A DNA stretch of 64,000 bases from Halospina sp040196175 (GTDB lineage Bacteria > Pseudomonadota > Gammaproteobacteria > Pseudomonadales > Oleiphilaceae), in assembly GCF_040196175.1 (NCBI RefSeq), contig NZ_JBEFNF010000001.1:62001-126000 (forward strand). Direction: 5' to 3'. The position numbers and the translations under genes were made by a program. Below the pieces are notes generated by a model. That model ran no database searches. It was not told the DNA's origin and saw only the letters and a list, made by a program, of their open reading frames with translations. This document shows positions 41,904-51,051 of this stretch, piece by piece (the stretch's first letter is position 1; every line of letters begins with the position of its first letter).

Positions 41904-42932
41904 ATGCCGCAGTACGATAGTGCCACCCACTCTGGCTGGGACCGCGACGCGGTTGTTGCCTCGCTTCCGCCATTCAGCTTTGCTGATACCCCCGCGCCGG
42001 ATGCTGTGGTAGCGACCTATCTGGCCTTCTACAACCTTGAACCCGGCCCGGAGTTCCCGTCGGTCAGCCACCACCTGGGGTGGCTACGTGCGGCGGGCTA
42101 TCGCATAGCCGCCCACTACTACGAGCAGCGCAGATCTCACGGCACGGTCTTTCTCTTCCACGGCTATTTTGACCATGCAGGTCTCTATACCCGGATGATT
42201 CGCTACTGCCTGGGGCTCGGCCTGAACGTGTTGATCTATGATCTGCCTGGGCATGGTCTCTCCAGTGGCCGGCCCACCGCCATCGGGAGTTTCCGCGAGT
42301 ACCAGCGGGTTCTGCTCACGGTGTTGGGTCTTTCCCGGGATCATGCTCCCACGCCCTGGGTTGGCATCGGCCAAAGTACCGGCGGCGCTGTTCTGATTGA
42401 TTATCTGCTTTCCTGTCATGAAGCACCGGATGCCGTCGCGTTCAGCGGTGTGGTGCTGATGGCGCCACTGGTTCGTCCTATGGGATTCCGTAGTGGTAAG
42501 TGGCTGCATATGGTTATGAACCCGTTCCGTGAAACCTGGAAGCGGGTGTTCACCGCCAACAGCAATGACAATGAATTCGTGCGCTTTCTCAAGGAACACG
42601 ATCCGCTGCAGGCACGGTTCATGGCGATGAACTGGGTGACCGCGCTGAAGCGCTGGATTCCGCGTATCGAGGCGGCCCCACCAGTGGACTATGGTCTGGC
42701 GGTGGTTCAGGGCGAGCAGGACATGACCGTGGACTGGCGGCACAACCTGCGGGTGCTGCGGCGCAAGTTCGAGCGCCTGCGCCTTTACCAGATCCCCGAG
42801 GGCAGGCATCATCTGGCGAACGAGTCGGATCCTATTCTGAGCCAGGTTCAGGATGCCGTTGGTGCTGAGATTGAACGGGTCCTGGCGGAGGCGGTGGTGC
42901 CGGGTACCCATAAGAAGGGGAGTGAGGAATGA
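41904..42932 (+). CDS. Alpha/beta hydrolase, serine aminopeptidase S33/monoacylglycerol-lipase type
   Basis: 342 aa. VFLFHGYFDHAGLYTRMIRYC (oxyanion loop), IYDLPGHGLSSGRP, the nucleophile elbow VGIGQSTGGAVLIDYLL (GQSTG), an acid in VVQGEQDMTVDWRHN and the histidine in IPEGRHHLANE complete a lipase-like triad. Substrate unknown. Start at 41904 is preceded by AGGATCAGTCTGG; a longer frame from 41808 encodes an atypical basic/Cys-rich head. It overlaps the next gene by 4 bp. Confidence 0.87.
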   Translation: MPQYDSATHSGWDRDAVVASLPPFSFADTPAPDAVVATYLAFYNLEPGPEFPSVSHHLGWLRAAGYRIAAHYYEQRRSHGTVFLFHGYFDHAGLYTRMIRYCLGLGLNVLIYDLPGHGLSSGRPTAIGSFREYQRVLLTVLGLSRDHAPTPWVGIGQSTGGAVLIDYLLSCHEAPDAVAFSGVVLMAPLVRPMGFRSGKWLHMVMNPFRETWKRVFTANSNDNEFVRFLKEHDPLQARFMAMNWVTALKRWIPRIEAAPPVDYGLAVVQGEQDMTVDWRHNLRVLRRKFERLRLYQIPEGRHHLANESDPILSQVQDAVGAEIERVLAEAVVPGTHKKGSEE

Positions 42933-43585
42933 AGAAAACGCTGATAGCAGTTGCTCTGAGCACCACCATGATTGGTGGTTGTGCGACCCAGGATGCCTAC
43001 ACTGGTGAGCAGCAAACCTCGAAAACGGTGATCGGCAGCGTGATCGGCGCGGTTGCCGGAGCGGCGACGGGGGCGGCTACATCGAGCAAAGGCGACCGTG
43101 AGAAGGGCATGATCACCGGTGCCGTTGCGGGTGGGCTTCTTGGCGCCGGGGTTGGCCAATATATGGACCGCCAGGAAGCTGAGCTGCGTAAGCGCCTTGA
43201 GGGGACCGGGGTGCGAGTCAAGCGCGATGGCAATAACATCGAGCTGATTATGCCCGGTAACATTACCTTCGATGTGGACCAGTCGAACATCCGGAGCTCG
43301 TTCTATGATGTGCTGGAATCAGTGGTGATGGTGGTCAAGGAGTTTGATCAGACCGCTATTGCCGTAGGCGGGCATACCGACAGCACCGGCAGTTTTGAAT
43401 ATAACCAGCAGCTCAGTGAGAAGCGCGCTGAGTCGGTAGCGCAGTATCTGCTTAATCAGGGCGTTGCCCAGGGGCGGGTTCATACCCGCGGATATGGGCC
43501 GCGCTTTCCGATCGCCAGCAACGATACCGAGCAGGGCAGGCAGCAGAATCGCCGCGTCGAAATCGATCTGATGCCCATGGAGTAA
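42929..43585 (+). CDS. OmpA-family lipoprotein (YiaD-like)
   Basis: 218 aa. Lipobox MIGGC after a short signal peptide, a Gly-rich membrane-like region (IGAVAGAATGAATSS, GAVAGGLLGAGVG; glycine-zipper), and a C-terminal OmpA domain with GGHTDSTGSFEYNQQLSEKRAESVAQYL and the RRVEI end that binds peptidoglycan. Similar to YiaD, an outer-membrane lipoprotein. Coupled to the hydrolase upstream (ATGA overlap). Convergent with the permease gene 4 bp away. Confidence 0.92.
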   Translation: MKKTLIAVALSTTMIGGCATQDAYTGEQQTSKTVIGSVIGAVAGAATGAATSSKGDREKGMITGAVAGGLLGAGVGQYMDRQEAELRKRLEGTGVRVKRDGNNIELIMPGNITFDVDQSNIRSSFYDVLESVVMVVKEFDQTAIAVGGHTDSTGSFEYNQQLSEKRAESVAQYLLNQGVAQGRVHTRGYGPRFPIASNDTEQGRQQNRRVEIDLMPME

Positions 43586-43589
43586 GGCC

Positions 43590-45368
43590 TCAGGTTGCGC
43601 CGGCAGGATAGACGGTGCTGACGCTCAGCACCGTCATAACGCCGCAGAGGACGTTCAGGGGCAGGCCGGCCTTCATGAAATCCGTAAAATGGAAACCGCC
43701 CGGGCCAAAGACCATGAGATTGGTCTGGTAGCCCAGCGGCGTGCTGAAACTGGCTGAGGCGGCCATCATCAGCGTCAGCACGAAGGGTTCGGCTGGCATA
43801 CCAGTACTCTGGGTGATGGCCAGAATAATGGGCAGCGTCAGCAAGGCCGCCGCATTGTTGGTGATCATCTCCGTCATAACGTTCACCAGCGCATAGGTAG
43901 CCACCAGCATCAGCAGATAATCTCCGGCCGTCAGGGTGAGTACGCCATGGGCCAGCCAGACGGCGGCGCCGGTCTTGTCCAGAGCGTTGCCCAGCGCAAA
44001 GGAGCAGGCAATGGTCAGCAGCACATGGCCATCCAGACTCCTGCGAGCCAGGTTGAGGGTCAGGCAGTTACTGGCCAGCAGTGCCAGAGCGCCCACCATG
44101 GACGCATGAAGCATCGACAGGGTGTTCGTGGCCGCCATCAGTATAACCCCGATCAGAATGGCCCAGGCCCGCCAGGATTTGCGGTGATCGGGGCTCTCCT
44201 CCTCCGTATCATTAACCAGCAGAAAATCCCGTGAATAGCGCTGGCGGGTCACGAACACCGGTCGTGCCTCCAGCAGGAGGGTGTCCGCGGCTTCCAGCCG
44301 GATATTGCCCAGGTTGCCCTCAATCCGCTTGCCATTACGGGCAATGGCAAGCACAACGGCGCCATACTTTTCCCGGAAACGGCTCTCGCGGATGGTGCTG
44401 CCTACGGCCAGGCACTCCGGTGACACCACGGCCTCAACAATGCGCCGTTCTGGCGCCTCCTTGGCCAGAAGTGGCTGTTCCTCGGTCGAGGGCACCAGAC
44501 CGCGAATCTGGCGCAGCTCAATAATCGACTGTACATCCCCTGCAAAGACCAGACGATCGCCGCTGCGCAGCCGCTCCTCCGAGGGCACAGCGGTGACTAC
44601 GCCGCCCTCGCGCTCGATCTCCACCAGATAGAGCCCCTGAAGGTGGCGCAGGCCGGCTTCCGCCACGGTCTGGCCAACCAGTGGCCCGTCATTGGCTACA
44701 GCCATTTCCACCGTGTATTCACGGAAGTCGCCGAACATCTGCCGGCCATTGCCTTTACGGCTACGCAGTACAAGCGGCAGCCAGAGCACGATGAAGGCCA
44801 GACCTGCAACAATCACCGGGAGACTGATCCGGGTAATGTCGAAAAGGTGGAAGCCATCGGTGTCCGCCAGATCCATGTACAGTCCGTTGACGATCAGGTT
44901 GGTGCTGGTACCGATGAGCGTCAGGGTGCCACCGAGGATAGCGGCATAGCTCAAAGTCATGAGCAGCGGCGCCACGGGAATGTCGTGGTGGCGGGCCCAG
45001 CGTGCAATAGCCGGGATGAAAGTGGCGACCACCGGGGTATTGTTCAGGAAACCGCTCAGACCGGCCACTGGCGCGATGACCCGAGCCTGGGCATAGCGGG
45101 TGGACTCGGGGTGTCCCAGGAGATGCTTGATGATCCAGTCCAGCCCGCCCGTGTTGTGAATACCAGCGGCGATCACGTACATGAAGGCAACGGTGATCAG
45201 GCCACCATTACTGAACCCAGCCAGCGCTTCCTGGTGGGTCAGGATGCCGGAGACGGTCAGAAAGATCAGGGCGGTCAGCATGACCAGGTCGGTCCCCAGG
45301 CGTGTCGTCATCAGGGTGATGAGCACACCGGCTACCGTTAGAAGGCTTGTCCAGCCAGTCCAGTCCAT
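43590..45368 (-). CDS. SLC13-family permease with two RCK_C (TrkA_C) domains
   Basis: 592 aa. Two blocks of membrane helices (residues 1-190 and 395-590) surround two soluble RCK_C domains (e.g. DGPLVGQTVAEAGLRHLQGLYLVEIER and GSTIRESRFREKYGAVVLAIARNGKRIEG). Signature FLNNTPVVATFIPAIARW and NAAALLTLPIILAI are those of CitMHS/SLC13-type carriers. Substrates of the group include sulfate and dicarboxylates; none is assigned. Confidence 0.9.
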   Translation of the reverse strand: MDWTGWTSLLTVAGVLITLMTTRLGTDLVMLTALIFLTVSGILTHQEALAGFSNGGLITVAFMYVIAAGIHNTGGLDWIIKHLLGHPESTRYAQARVIAPVAGLSGFLNNTPVVATFIPAIARWARHHDIPVAPLLMTLSYAAILGGTLTLIGTSTNLIVNGLYMDLADTDGFHLFDITRISLPVIVAGLAFIVLWLPLVLRSRKGNGRQMFGDFREYTVEMAVANDGPLVGQTVAEAGLRHLQGLYLVEIEREGGVVTAVPSEERLRSGDRLVFAGDVQSIIELRQIRGLVPSTEEQPLLAKEAPERRIVEAVVSPECLAVGSTIRESRFREKYGAVVLAIARNGKRIEGNLGNIRLEAADTLLLEARPVFVTRQRYSRDFLLVNDTEEESPDHRKSWRAWAILIGVILMAATNTLSMLHASMVGALALLASNCLTLNLARRSLDGHVLLTIACSFALGNALDKTGAAVWLAHGVLTLTAGDYLLMLVATYALVNVMTEMITNNAAALLTLPIILAITQSTGMPAEPFVLTLMMAASASFSTPLGYQTNLMVFGPGGFHFTDFMKAGLPLNVLCGVMTVLSVSTVYPAGAT

Positions 45369-45497
45369 TCCGTCTCTCGGTCGTCTGTAAAATACAGGGA
45401 GAGGCTATCACTGGCCGTTATTACCACAAAGCCTTAATAGTAATTTTGATATTCTTGTGGGGTCTATTTTGGCGGAGAATAACCGAGGAGAGAGGAC

Positions 45498-45519
45498 GGC
45501 ACCCGACAGGGCGGGTGCC
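45498..45519 (-). terminator. GC-rich hairpin after the coiled-coil gene
   Basis: GGCACCCG (45498-45505) pairs with CGGGTGCC (45512-45519), loop ACAGGG, 11 bp beyond the stop of the small coiled-coil gene. Strong stem but no U-run on either side. Confidence 0.5.
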
Positions 45520-45529
45520 AAAAGCCGAG

Positions 45530-45811
45530 TCAGGAGCGCCGATTGAGGAAGTCCTCAACTTTGCCCTTGACCTCATTCAGGTGTGACTCGCCACTGGCGC
45601 GCACTTCCTTGAGCTTCGCACGGGCCGCGTCGATGTCCTCCTGGAGATCGGCAATCCGCTTGGCGGTCTTCTCCTTGAGTTCCTCGGTGGCCTCGTGGTT
45701 CTCGGCTTTCGCCTTGTATTCGTTGAACTGCGCCCGGAGGCTGTCGAGCTTGGTCTCCCAGCTCTCAACCTGCTTTTCCAGCTTCTGGGTCAGCGTATCC
45801 TTCAGTGACAT
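45530..45811 (-). CDS. Small coiled-coil protein
   Basis: 93 aa, highly charged and almost entirely predicted coiled coil (KLEKQVESWETKLDSLRAQF, KRIADLQEDIDAARAKLKEV). No signal peptide or membrane segment. I do not recognise a functional family. It lies downstream of serA on the same strand, 20 bp from it, with a good ribosome site (GAGGAGGTGTGAC). Confidence 0.75.
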   Translation of the reverse strand: MSLKDTLTQKLEKQVESWETKLDSLRAQFNEYKAKAENHEATEELKEKTAKRIADLQEDIDAARAKLKEVRASGESHLNEVKGKVEDFLNRRS

Positions 45812-45831
45812 GTCACACCTCCTCGAGAGTG

Positions 45832-47061
45832 TCAGAACAGTACTCGTGCCTTGATGGTGCCTTTCACTTCACGCAATTTGCGCAGGGCTACATCGCTGTA
45901 CTCTTTGTTGACGTCAATGACGACATAGCCAATCTGATCATTGGTGCGCAGGTACTGTCCACAGACGTTGATGTCATTTTCCGAGAAGATCTGGTTGATT
46001 TCGGACATGACACCGGGAATGTTCTCGTGGATGTGCAGCAGCCGGTGCTGGTTCGGGTGCTCGGGAAGAGCAACTTCCGGGAAGTTCACTGAACCCACGG
46101 AGGTACCGTTGTCACTGTAGGTGGCCAGCTTACCCGCAACCTCGCCGCCGATGTTCTGCTGCGCCTCTACTGTGGAGCCGCCCACATGGGGGGTGAGAAT
46201 GACGTTGTCGAACTCGCGCAGTGGCGAGATGAATTCCTCGTCGTTGGACTTGGGCTCGGTCGGAAAGACGTCGATGGCGGCGCCCAGAAGCTTCCCCGAA
46301 CGCAGTGTCTCAGAAAGGGCCTCGATGTCGACCACGGTACCACGTGAGGCGTTGATGAGGATGCTGCCCTGCTTCATCTGGGCCAGTTCATCAGCACCGA
46401 ACATGTTGCGGGTGGATTCGGTCTCGGGCACATGCAGCGTGACCACGTCGGACATCGCCAGAAGCTCTTTCATCGAGCCAACCTGAGTGGCGTTGCCTAG
46501 CGACAGCTTGGCAATGACGTCGTAATAGTAGACGTGCATGCCCAGTGACTCGGCCAGCACGCTCAGCTGTGAGCCGATATTGCCGTAGCCGATAATCCCG
46601 AGGTTCTTACCGCGGGTTTCATAGCTGTTACTGGCGGATTTCATCCACACGCCGCGGTGTGCGGCTGCGTTTTTCTCAGGCGTACCGCGCAGCAGCAGAA
46701 TGGTCTGCGCGATGACCAGCTCCGCAACACTGCGGGTGTTGGAGTGCGGCGCGTTGAATACGGCAATGCCGCGCTTCTTGGCGGCTTCCAGGTCTACCTG
46801 ATTGGTGCCGATGCAGAAGCAGCCGACAGCCACGAGCTTGTTGGCGTGCTGGAATACCTTTTCAGTGAGCTGGGTGCGCGAACGAATGCCCACGAAGTGC
46901 GCATCACTGATCTTCTCCAGCAGTTCGTCCTCCGGCAGGGAGTGACTGATGTGCTCAATGTTGGTGTAACCGGCCGCATTAAGGGTATCCACGGCCGACT
47001 GGTGAACGCCCTCAAGAAGCAGAAAGCGGATTTTGCTCTTGTCGAGTGATGTCTTAGCCAT
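45832..47061 (-). CDS. serA: D-3-phosphoglycerate dehydrogenase SerA
   Basis: 409 aa, E. coli-type length. NAD-binding LGIIGYGNIGSQLSVLAESLGMHVYYYD, catalytic Arg/Glu/His in INASRGTVVDIEAL, DVFPTEPKSNDEEF and LTPHVGGSTVEAQQNIG, and a C-terminal ACT domain (LLHIHENIPGVMSEINQIFSEND) for serine inhibition. First step of serine synthesis; the E. coli enzyme also reduces 2-oxoglutarate to D-2-hydroxyglutarate. Divergent from a D-2-hydroxyglutarate dehydrogenase-type gene, with operator-like dyads between. Confidence 0.96.
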   Translation of the reverse strand: MAKTSLDKSKIRFLLLEGVHQSAVDTLNAAGYTNIEHISHSLPEDELLEKISDAHFVGIRSRTQLTEKVFQHANKLVAVGCFCIGTNQVDLEAAKKRGIAVFNAPHSNTRSVAELVIAQTILLLRGTPEKNAAAHRGVWMKSASNSYETRGKNLGIIGYGNIGSQLSVLAESLGMHVYYYDVIAKLSLGNATQVGSMKELLAMSDVVTLHVPETESTRNMFGADELAQMKQGSILINASRGTVVDIEALSETLRSGKLLGAAIDVFPTEPKSNDEEFISPLREFDNVILTPHVGGSTVEAQQNIGGEVAGKLATYSDNGTSVGSVNFPEVALPEHPNQHRLLHIHENIPGVMSEINQIFSENDINVCGQYLRTNDQIGYVVIDVNKEYSDVALRKLREVKGTIKARVLF

Positions 47062-47101
47062 GACAGAAAATTCCAGTCTGAGTCAGAGTTTTCGAAAAAA
47101 T

Positions 47102-47114
47102 TGATTTTAAATCA
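47102..47114. promoter_or_regulatory. AT-rich dyad near the serA start
   Basis: TGATTT-T-AAATCA, perfect 6-bp arms around one base, 41-53 bp upstream of the serA ATG. Candidate promoter/operator element. Confidence 0.3.
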
Positions 47115-47146
47115 GAAAATTGCGGTCTCCGCCGCATTGATGAAGA

Positions 47147-47164
47147 AGCTATGGTAGCATAGCT
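47147..47164. promoter_or_regulatory. 18-bp dyad in the serA divergent promoter region
   Basis: AGCTATG-GTAG-CATAGCT: perfect 7-bp inverted repeat with a 4-bp centre, placed between the two divergent starts. It is followed by a tandem 11-bp repeat TTTTGAACAGA (47182-47202). Good candidate binding site for a dimeric regulator of one or both genes. Confidence 0.45.
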
Positions 47165-47224
47165 GGTGACCTTTTCCCGACTTTTGAACAGATTTTGAAC
47201 AGTTCCTGGAGGAATCCCGACGCT

Positions 47225-48634
47225 ATGAATACAACGGCAACGGCGTTTGATCCGCAGATACTTGAAGGACTTCTTACTGACGGGGGCAAGGTTGTGACCG
47301 CCCCGGATGATCTGGCTGCCTATGGCTGTGACTGGACGCGCATCTACGATCCAGCGCCGCTGGCCGTGGTGCTCCCCAAGTCGACTGAGGAGGTGCAGGC
47401 CATCGTCCGCTATGCCAATGAGCAGCACATGGCCCTGGTGCCATCCGGTGGGCGCACCGGTCTGAGTGCGGGCGCAGTGGCTGCCAACGGTGAGCTGGTG
47501 GTGGCCATGGACCGCATGAACCGGATTCTGGACTTCAATGCCAATGACCGCCTGGTGCAGTGCGAGGCGGGTGTGGTCACCGAGCAGCTCCAGCACTACG
47601 CCGAGGAGCAGGGCCTGTACTACCCGGTGGACTTTGCCTCTGCGGGGTCCAGTGAACTGGGCGGCAATATCGCCACCAATGCCGGTGGCATCAAGGTCAT
47701 TCGTTACGGCATGACCCGCGATTGGGTTCTGGGCCTGAAAGTCGTTACCGGCACGGGCGAGATCCTTGAGCTCAACAACGGACTTGAGAAGAACAACACC
47801 GGTTACGATCTGCGCCATCTGTTCATCGGTGGCGAGGGCACCCTGGGCTTCATTACCGAGGCAACCATGAAACTGGCGCGCCAGCCCTCCAACCTCACGG
47901 TGATGGTGCTGGGCCTGAATGACCTGACCAATACCATGGATGTGCTCCAGAGTTTCCGTTCGAAGCTGGATCTGACCGCCTACGAGTTCTTCTCCAATGA
48001 AGCGATCGGTCACGTTCAATCGCATGCGGAAGTGCCGCGGCCGTTCGAGACCGAGTGCCCTTATTACGCGCTGCTGGAGTTCGAGGCGATCTCCGAGGGC
48101 GTAATGGAAGAGGCCATGGGGCTGTTCGAGCACTGCGTGGAACAGGGCTGGGTGGTTGATGGTGTTATCAGCCAGAGCGAAAGTCAGGCAGCAAAGCTGT
48201 GGCAGCTGCGCGAGCGGATCTCGGAGTCCATCGCGCCGCACACGCCCTATAAGAACGATCTGTCGGTGCGGATCTCACACGTGCCGGAGTTCCTTAACGA
48301 GATCCATTCGGTGGTGCAGTCGCAGTACCCGGACTTTGAGATCATCTGGTACGGCCACATTGGTGACGGCAATCTGCATTTGAATATCCTGAAGCCGTCG
48401 GATATGGAAAAGCAGGAGTTCTTCAAACGCTGCGAAACCGTGAACGATCTGGTGTTCGAGATCGTGCAGCGCTATGAGGGCAGTGTCTCCGCTGAACACG
48501 GCGTTGGAATGGTGAAGAAGAAGTACCTCGGATTCACCAAGAGCGCCGAGGAGATTGCCGTGATGAAGGGCATCAAGAAAGTGTTTGACCCTAACGGCAT
48601 CATGAATCCCGGCAAGTTGATCGACGCGGACTGA
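47225..48634 (+). CDS. FAD-binding oxidoreductase, D-2-hydroxyglutarate dehydrogenase type
   Basis: 469 aa. N-terminal PCMH-type FAD domain: HMALVPSGGRTGLSAGAVA, VDFASAGSSELGGNIATNAGGIKVIRYG, TGYDLRHLFIGGEGTLGFITEATMKL; C-terminal FAD-linked oxidase domain with IWYGHIGDGNLHLNILKP and EHGVGMVKKKYL. This layout is shared by GlcD, D-lactate and D-2-hydroxyglutarate dehydrogenases. The divergent serA neighbour favours D-2-hydroxyglutarate, which SerA makes and this enzyme would recycle, as shown in Pseudomonas. ATG at 47225, after GGAGGAATCCCGACGCT. Confidence 0.88.
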   Translation: MNTTATAFDPQILEGLLTDGGKVVTAPDDLAAYGCDWTRIYDPAPLAVVLPKSTEEVQAIVRYANEQHMALVPSGGRTGLSAGAVAANGELVVAMDRMNRILDFNANDRLVQCEAGVVTEQLQHYAEEQGLYYPVDFASAGSSELGGNIATNAGGIKVIRYGMTRDWVLGLKVVTGTGEILELNNGLEKNNTGYDLRHLFIGGEGTLGFITEATMKLARQPSNLTVMVLGLNDLTNTMDVLQSFRSKLDLTAYEFFSNEAIGHVQSHAEVPRPFETECPYYALLEFEAISEGVMEEAMGLFEHCVEQGWVVDGVISQSESQAAKLWQLRERISESIAPHTPYKNDLSVRISHVPEFLNEIHSVVQSQYPDFEIIWYGHIGDGNLHLNILKPSDMEKQEFFKRCETVNDLVFEIVQRYEGSVSAEHGVGMVKKKYLGFTKSAEEIAVMKGIKKVFDPNGIMNPGKLIDAD

Positions 48635-48691
48635 TTCAGTTTGTCCGCGGGGCGCTGAAGGTGGCTTCTGGTTCGTTGCGGATGACGAACT

Positions 48692-48781
48692 GGGGGCTGC
48701 TTTCAGCGACCGCTGTGAACCCATCCTTGGGCGCTGGCGCGATGGCATCCCTGCCATCGAGCCTCGCTGAAAGCAGCCCCC
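48692..48781. repeat. Long intergenic hairpin element, copy A
   Basis: Perfect 18-bp arms GGGGGCTGCTTTCAGCGA (48692-48709) and its complement (48764-48781). Inside is a smaller perfect hairpin, GATGGCA-TCCC-TGCCATC (48741-48758). On the minus strand the inner half reads CAGCG-CCCAAGGATGGGTT-CACAGCG, nearly the same core as in the element at 55282. It fills the gap between convergent genes and may also terminate both transcripts. Confidence 0.7.
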
Positions 48782-48830
48782 ACTCGGTCATTGGATCGGC
48801 TTTCCGTGGCTTCCCCGCGAGTGCCCGCCT

Positions 48831-50141
48831 TTACGCCTCGCCCTCAAGATACTCTTCCAGAAGAGGACGGAAATCGGTCTTCACGCCCAGGCGTTTCATC
48901 ATCCAGTAGTGGCCGGCGATCATGCGGTCGATGAGGATGCTTTCGACCGGCGGCTTGAAGGCGTTCAGGTGTTTAAAGACCGTATGGGTATGGGCAGCCA
49001 CCTGCTGGTGAAGGTCGGACTGGCCAAAGTCGTAAGGTTGGTTCTCCGGCGCGAAGGGCTGGTAGAGGATGTTTCGCCACATGGCGTAATACTCGGGGTC
49101 TATCGGCGGGTGATCCTCCACACGCGCGCCCAGGTGGATGAGGTGTTGATCGAGGGCGGTGTAGTCCTCATTGAGGGCAGCGATGATGCAGTTGCGATAG
49201 GCCGCCACGGTTGAGGGGCGCAGACTTTTGACGCAGCCGAAGTCATAGAGGATGACGGTACCGTCTGGCCGGTAGGCGAAATTGCCGGCATGAGGGTCGC
49301 CGTGGATGCAGCGGTGGCGGAACAGGCCGTCGGCCATGGTGCGGAAGATCCGGTGGCCGATGAGATTGAGGGTGGCCTGGTCGTAACGCTCAGGGGTGAC
49401 CTCGCTGATGTGGTCCCCCTCCACTTTCTCCATGGTGAGCACACGCCTTGAGCTGCACTCAGGGATGGCTTCGGGAATCAGGATGCCATCATCGTCCCTG
49501 TGCTGCTGGGCGAAGTGATGGATGTTGCCGGCTTCGTTCTCATAGTCGAGTTCTTCGTGAAGCCGGTCGCGGACTTCGTTGAACAGCTCGTCGACGCTTT
49601 CCTTAGGCATCTTCAGCAGGCCCCCCAGACGCAGCGCGGTACGCAGCTGGCGCAGGTCGGAGTCGCAGGAGCGGTCGACACCAGGGTACTGGATCTTGAT
49701 CACGACTTCGCGGCCATCGTGCAGCCACCCCGTGTGAACCTGGCCAATGGAGGCGGCCGCGTAGGGCGTCTCGTCGATGCTGGCGAATAGGTTTTCGACG
49801 GTGTCCTCAAGCTCATGTTCGATCTGCTGGCGGATAACGGCGAATTCCATCGCCGGTGCCTCCTTTTGGAGGCGCTGCAGCGCATCAGTGAGCTCACGCG
49901 GGAGGAAGTCCTGGGTCTGGGAGGCGATCTGGCCGACTTTCATGACGGCGCCCTTGAGTTCGCCCAAAGTATCAACGATCTCTTCGGCCATGCGGCTGTA
50001 ATACTCGTGGCGACTTTCCTCGCTCTCCTCGCTGAACAGGCCCCGGGCCTTGCGGGCGGCGTAGCTGGAGGCGACCGAGCCGGTCATGCCGGCTAGCCGG
50101 AAGAAGCGCCCGGTACGGGTTGTTACCGGTTTACGGCTCAT
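48831..50141 (-). CDS. AarF/ABC1/UbiB kinase-like family protein
   Basis: 436 aa. UbiB-family atypical kinase: KxGQ motif in GAVMKVGQIASQTQDFLP, the A-rich loop in AAASIGQVHTG, invariant lysine in EVVIKIQYPG, ExD-type helix HEELDYENEAGN, catalytic HRCIHGDPHAGNFAY and metal-binding DFG (LYDFGCVKSL). No C-terminal membrane helices are evident, unlike E. coli UbiB, so this is another branch of the family. Role in quinone metabolism or lipid handling is by analogy. Confidence 0.9.
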   Translation of the reverse strand: MSRKPVTTRTGRFFRLAGMTGSVASSYAARKARGLFSEESEESRHEYYSRMAEEIVDTLGELKGAVMKVGQIASQTQDFLPRELTDALQRLQKEAPAMEFAVIRQQIEHELEDTVENLFASIDETPYAAASIGQVHTGWLHDGREVVIKIQYPGVDRSCDSDLRQLRTALRLGGLLKMPKESVDELFNEVRDRLHEELDYENEAGNIHHFAQQHRDDDGILIPEAIPECSSRRVLTMEKVEGDHISEVTPERYDQATLNLIGHRIFRTMADGLFRHRCIHGDPHAGNFAYRPDGTVILYDFGCVKSLRPSTVAAYRNCIIAALNEDYTALDQHLIHLGARVEDHPPIDPEYYAMWRNILYQPFAPENQPYDFGQSDLHQQVAAHTHTVFKHLNAFKPPVESILIDRMIAGHYWMMKRLGVKTDFRPLLEEYLEGEA

Positions 50142-50159
50142 GAGGTAGCGTGACTCCGC

Positions 50160-50825
50160 TCAGGATACAGTGGTTTCAATACTCAGCCGGTCTTCCAGGG
50201 TGAGGGTAAGGGCGTCGCCGGGGGCAAGTTTGCCCACCCCGGCTGGCGTTCCTGTTAGCACAACATCCCCGGGGGCCAGCGTAAAGTGCTCACTCATATA
50301 CGACACCAGTGCCGGAATGGGTTTGAGCATCTGTGCCGTATCACCGTGCTGGCATGGTTCACCGTTGATATGCAGGCTGAACTGGAAACGCCAGGTGGCT
50401 GGAAACTGGTGCCTGGGGATGAATGCCGACAACGGACAGGCGCCGTCAAAGGCCTTGGCGATTTCCCATGGGTGGCCTTCCTGCTTGAGCCGACTCTGGG
50501 TCTCGCGCAGTGTCAGGTCCAGGGCCAGTCCAAGCCCAATGACAGCGTCGTCCACATCGTCTTCACTGGCGTGGCTCAAGCGCTGGCCGATCAACAGAGC
50601 CAGTTCGGTCTCATAGTGCACCGGTTCGTCCCGTTCCGGCAGGGTCACGCCGGTTTCCAGTTCCGCCACGGCCGAAGGGGGTTTGATGAACACAAGCGGA
50701 TGGGAGGGAACGGGGTTGTTCAGCTCAGTCGCATGTTCAGCGTAGTTCCGACCTACGCAGACAACCTTGGTAACCGGGTTGTTGTTGCCTGAACCATCGG
50801 TCAGGCGCCCTTGTGGCATTGTCAT
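50160..50825 (-). CDS. Fumarylacetoacetate hydrolase family protein
   Basis: 221 aa, the short FAH fold. CVGRNYAEHATELNN at the start, metal-binding ETELALLIG, DLTLRETQSRLKQEGHPWEIAKAFDG, and DVVLTGTPAGVGKLAPGD near the end. Likely acts on a fumarylpyruvate/acylpyruvate-type substrate with Mg2+. ATG at 50825 follows GGAGTGACCA. 18 bp from the UbiB-like gene on the same strand. Confidence 0.9.
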   Translation of the reverse strand: MTMPQGRLTDGSGNNNPVTKVVCVGRNYAEHATELNNPVPSHPLVFIKPPSAVAELETGVTLPERDEPVHYETELALLIGQRLSHASEDDVDDAVIGLGLALDLTLRETQSRLKQEGHPWEIAKAFDGACPLSAFIPRHQFPATWRFQFSLHINGEPCQHGDTAQMLKPIPALVSYMSEHFTLAPGDVVLTGTPAGVGKLAPGDALTLTLEDRLSIETTVS

Positions 50826-51051
50826 TGGTCACTCCGTGATTAATTGGCCCAAGCATAGCCGAGTGTATGGTGGCAATGCACGGTCATTCCGGGGGTTAAT
50901 GCATAAGGCCTGTTGATGTTTGTGGATGATCGAGATTTATTTGATTGATGTCACCGAGGCGATTAGGTTGATTGCAAGTTGGTTGTACGGGGTAGGAGCG
51001 GGGAGCGCTTCACGGGGACCACAAAAATGAACGACGACACGGAGATTAATA

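Noticed and set aside
47054..48241. 395-codon minus-strand frame opposite the FAD oxidoreductase
   Set aside because: Antisense shadow without family features; it would also overlap the serA promoter region.
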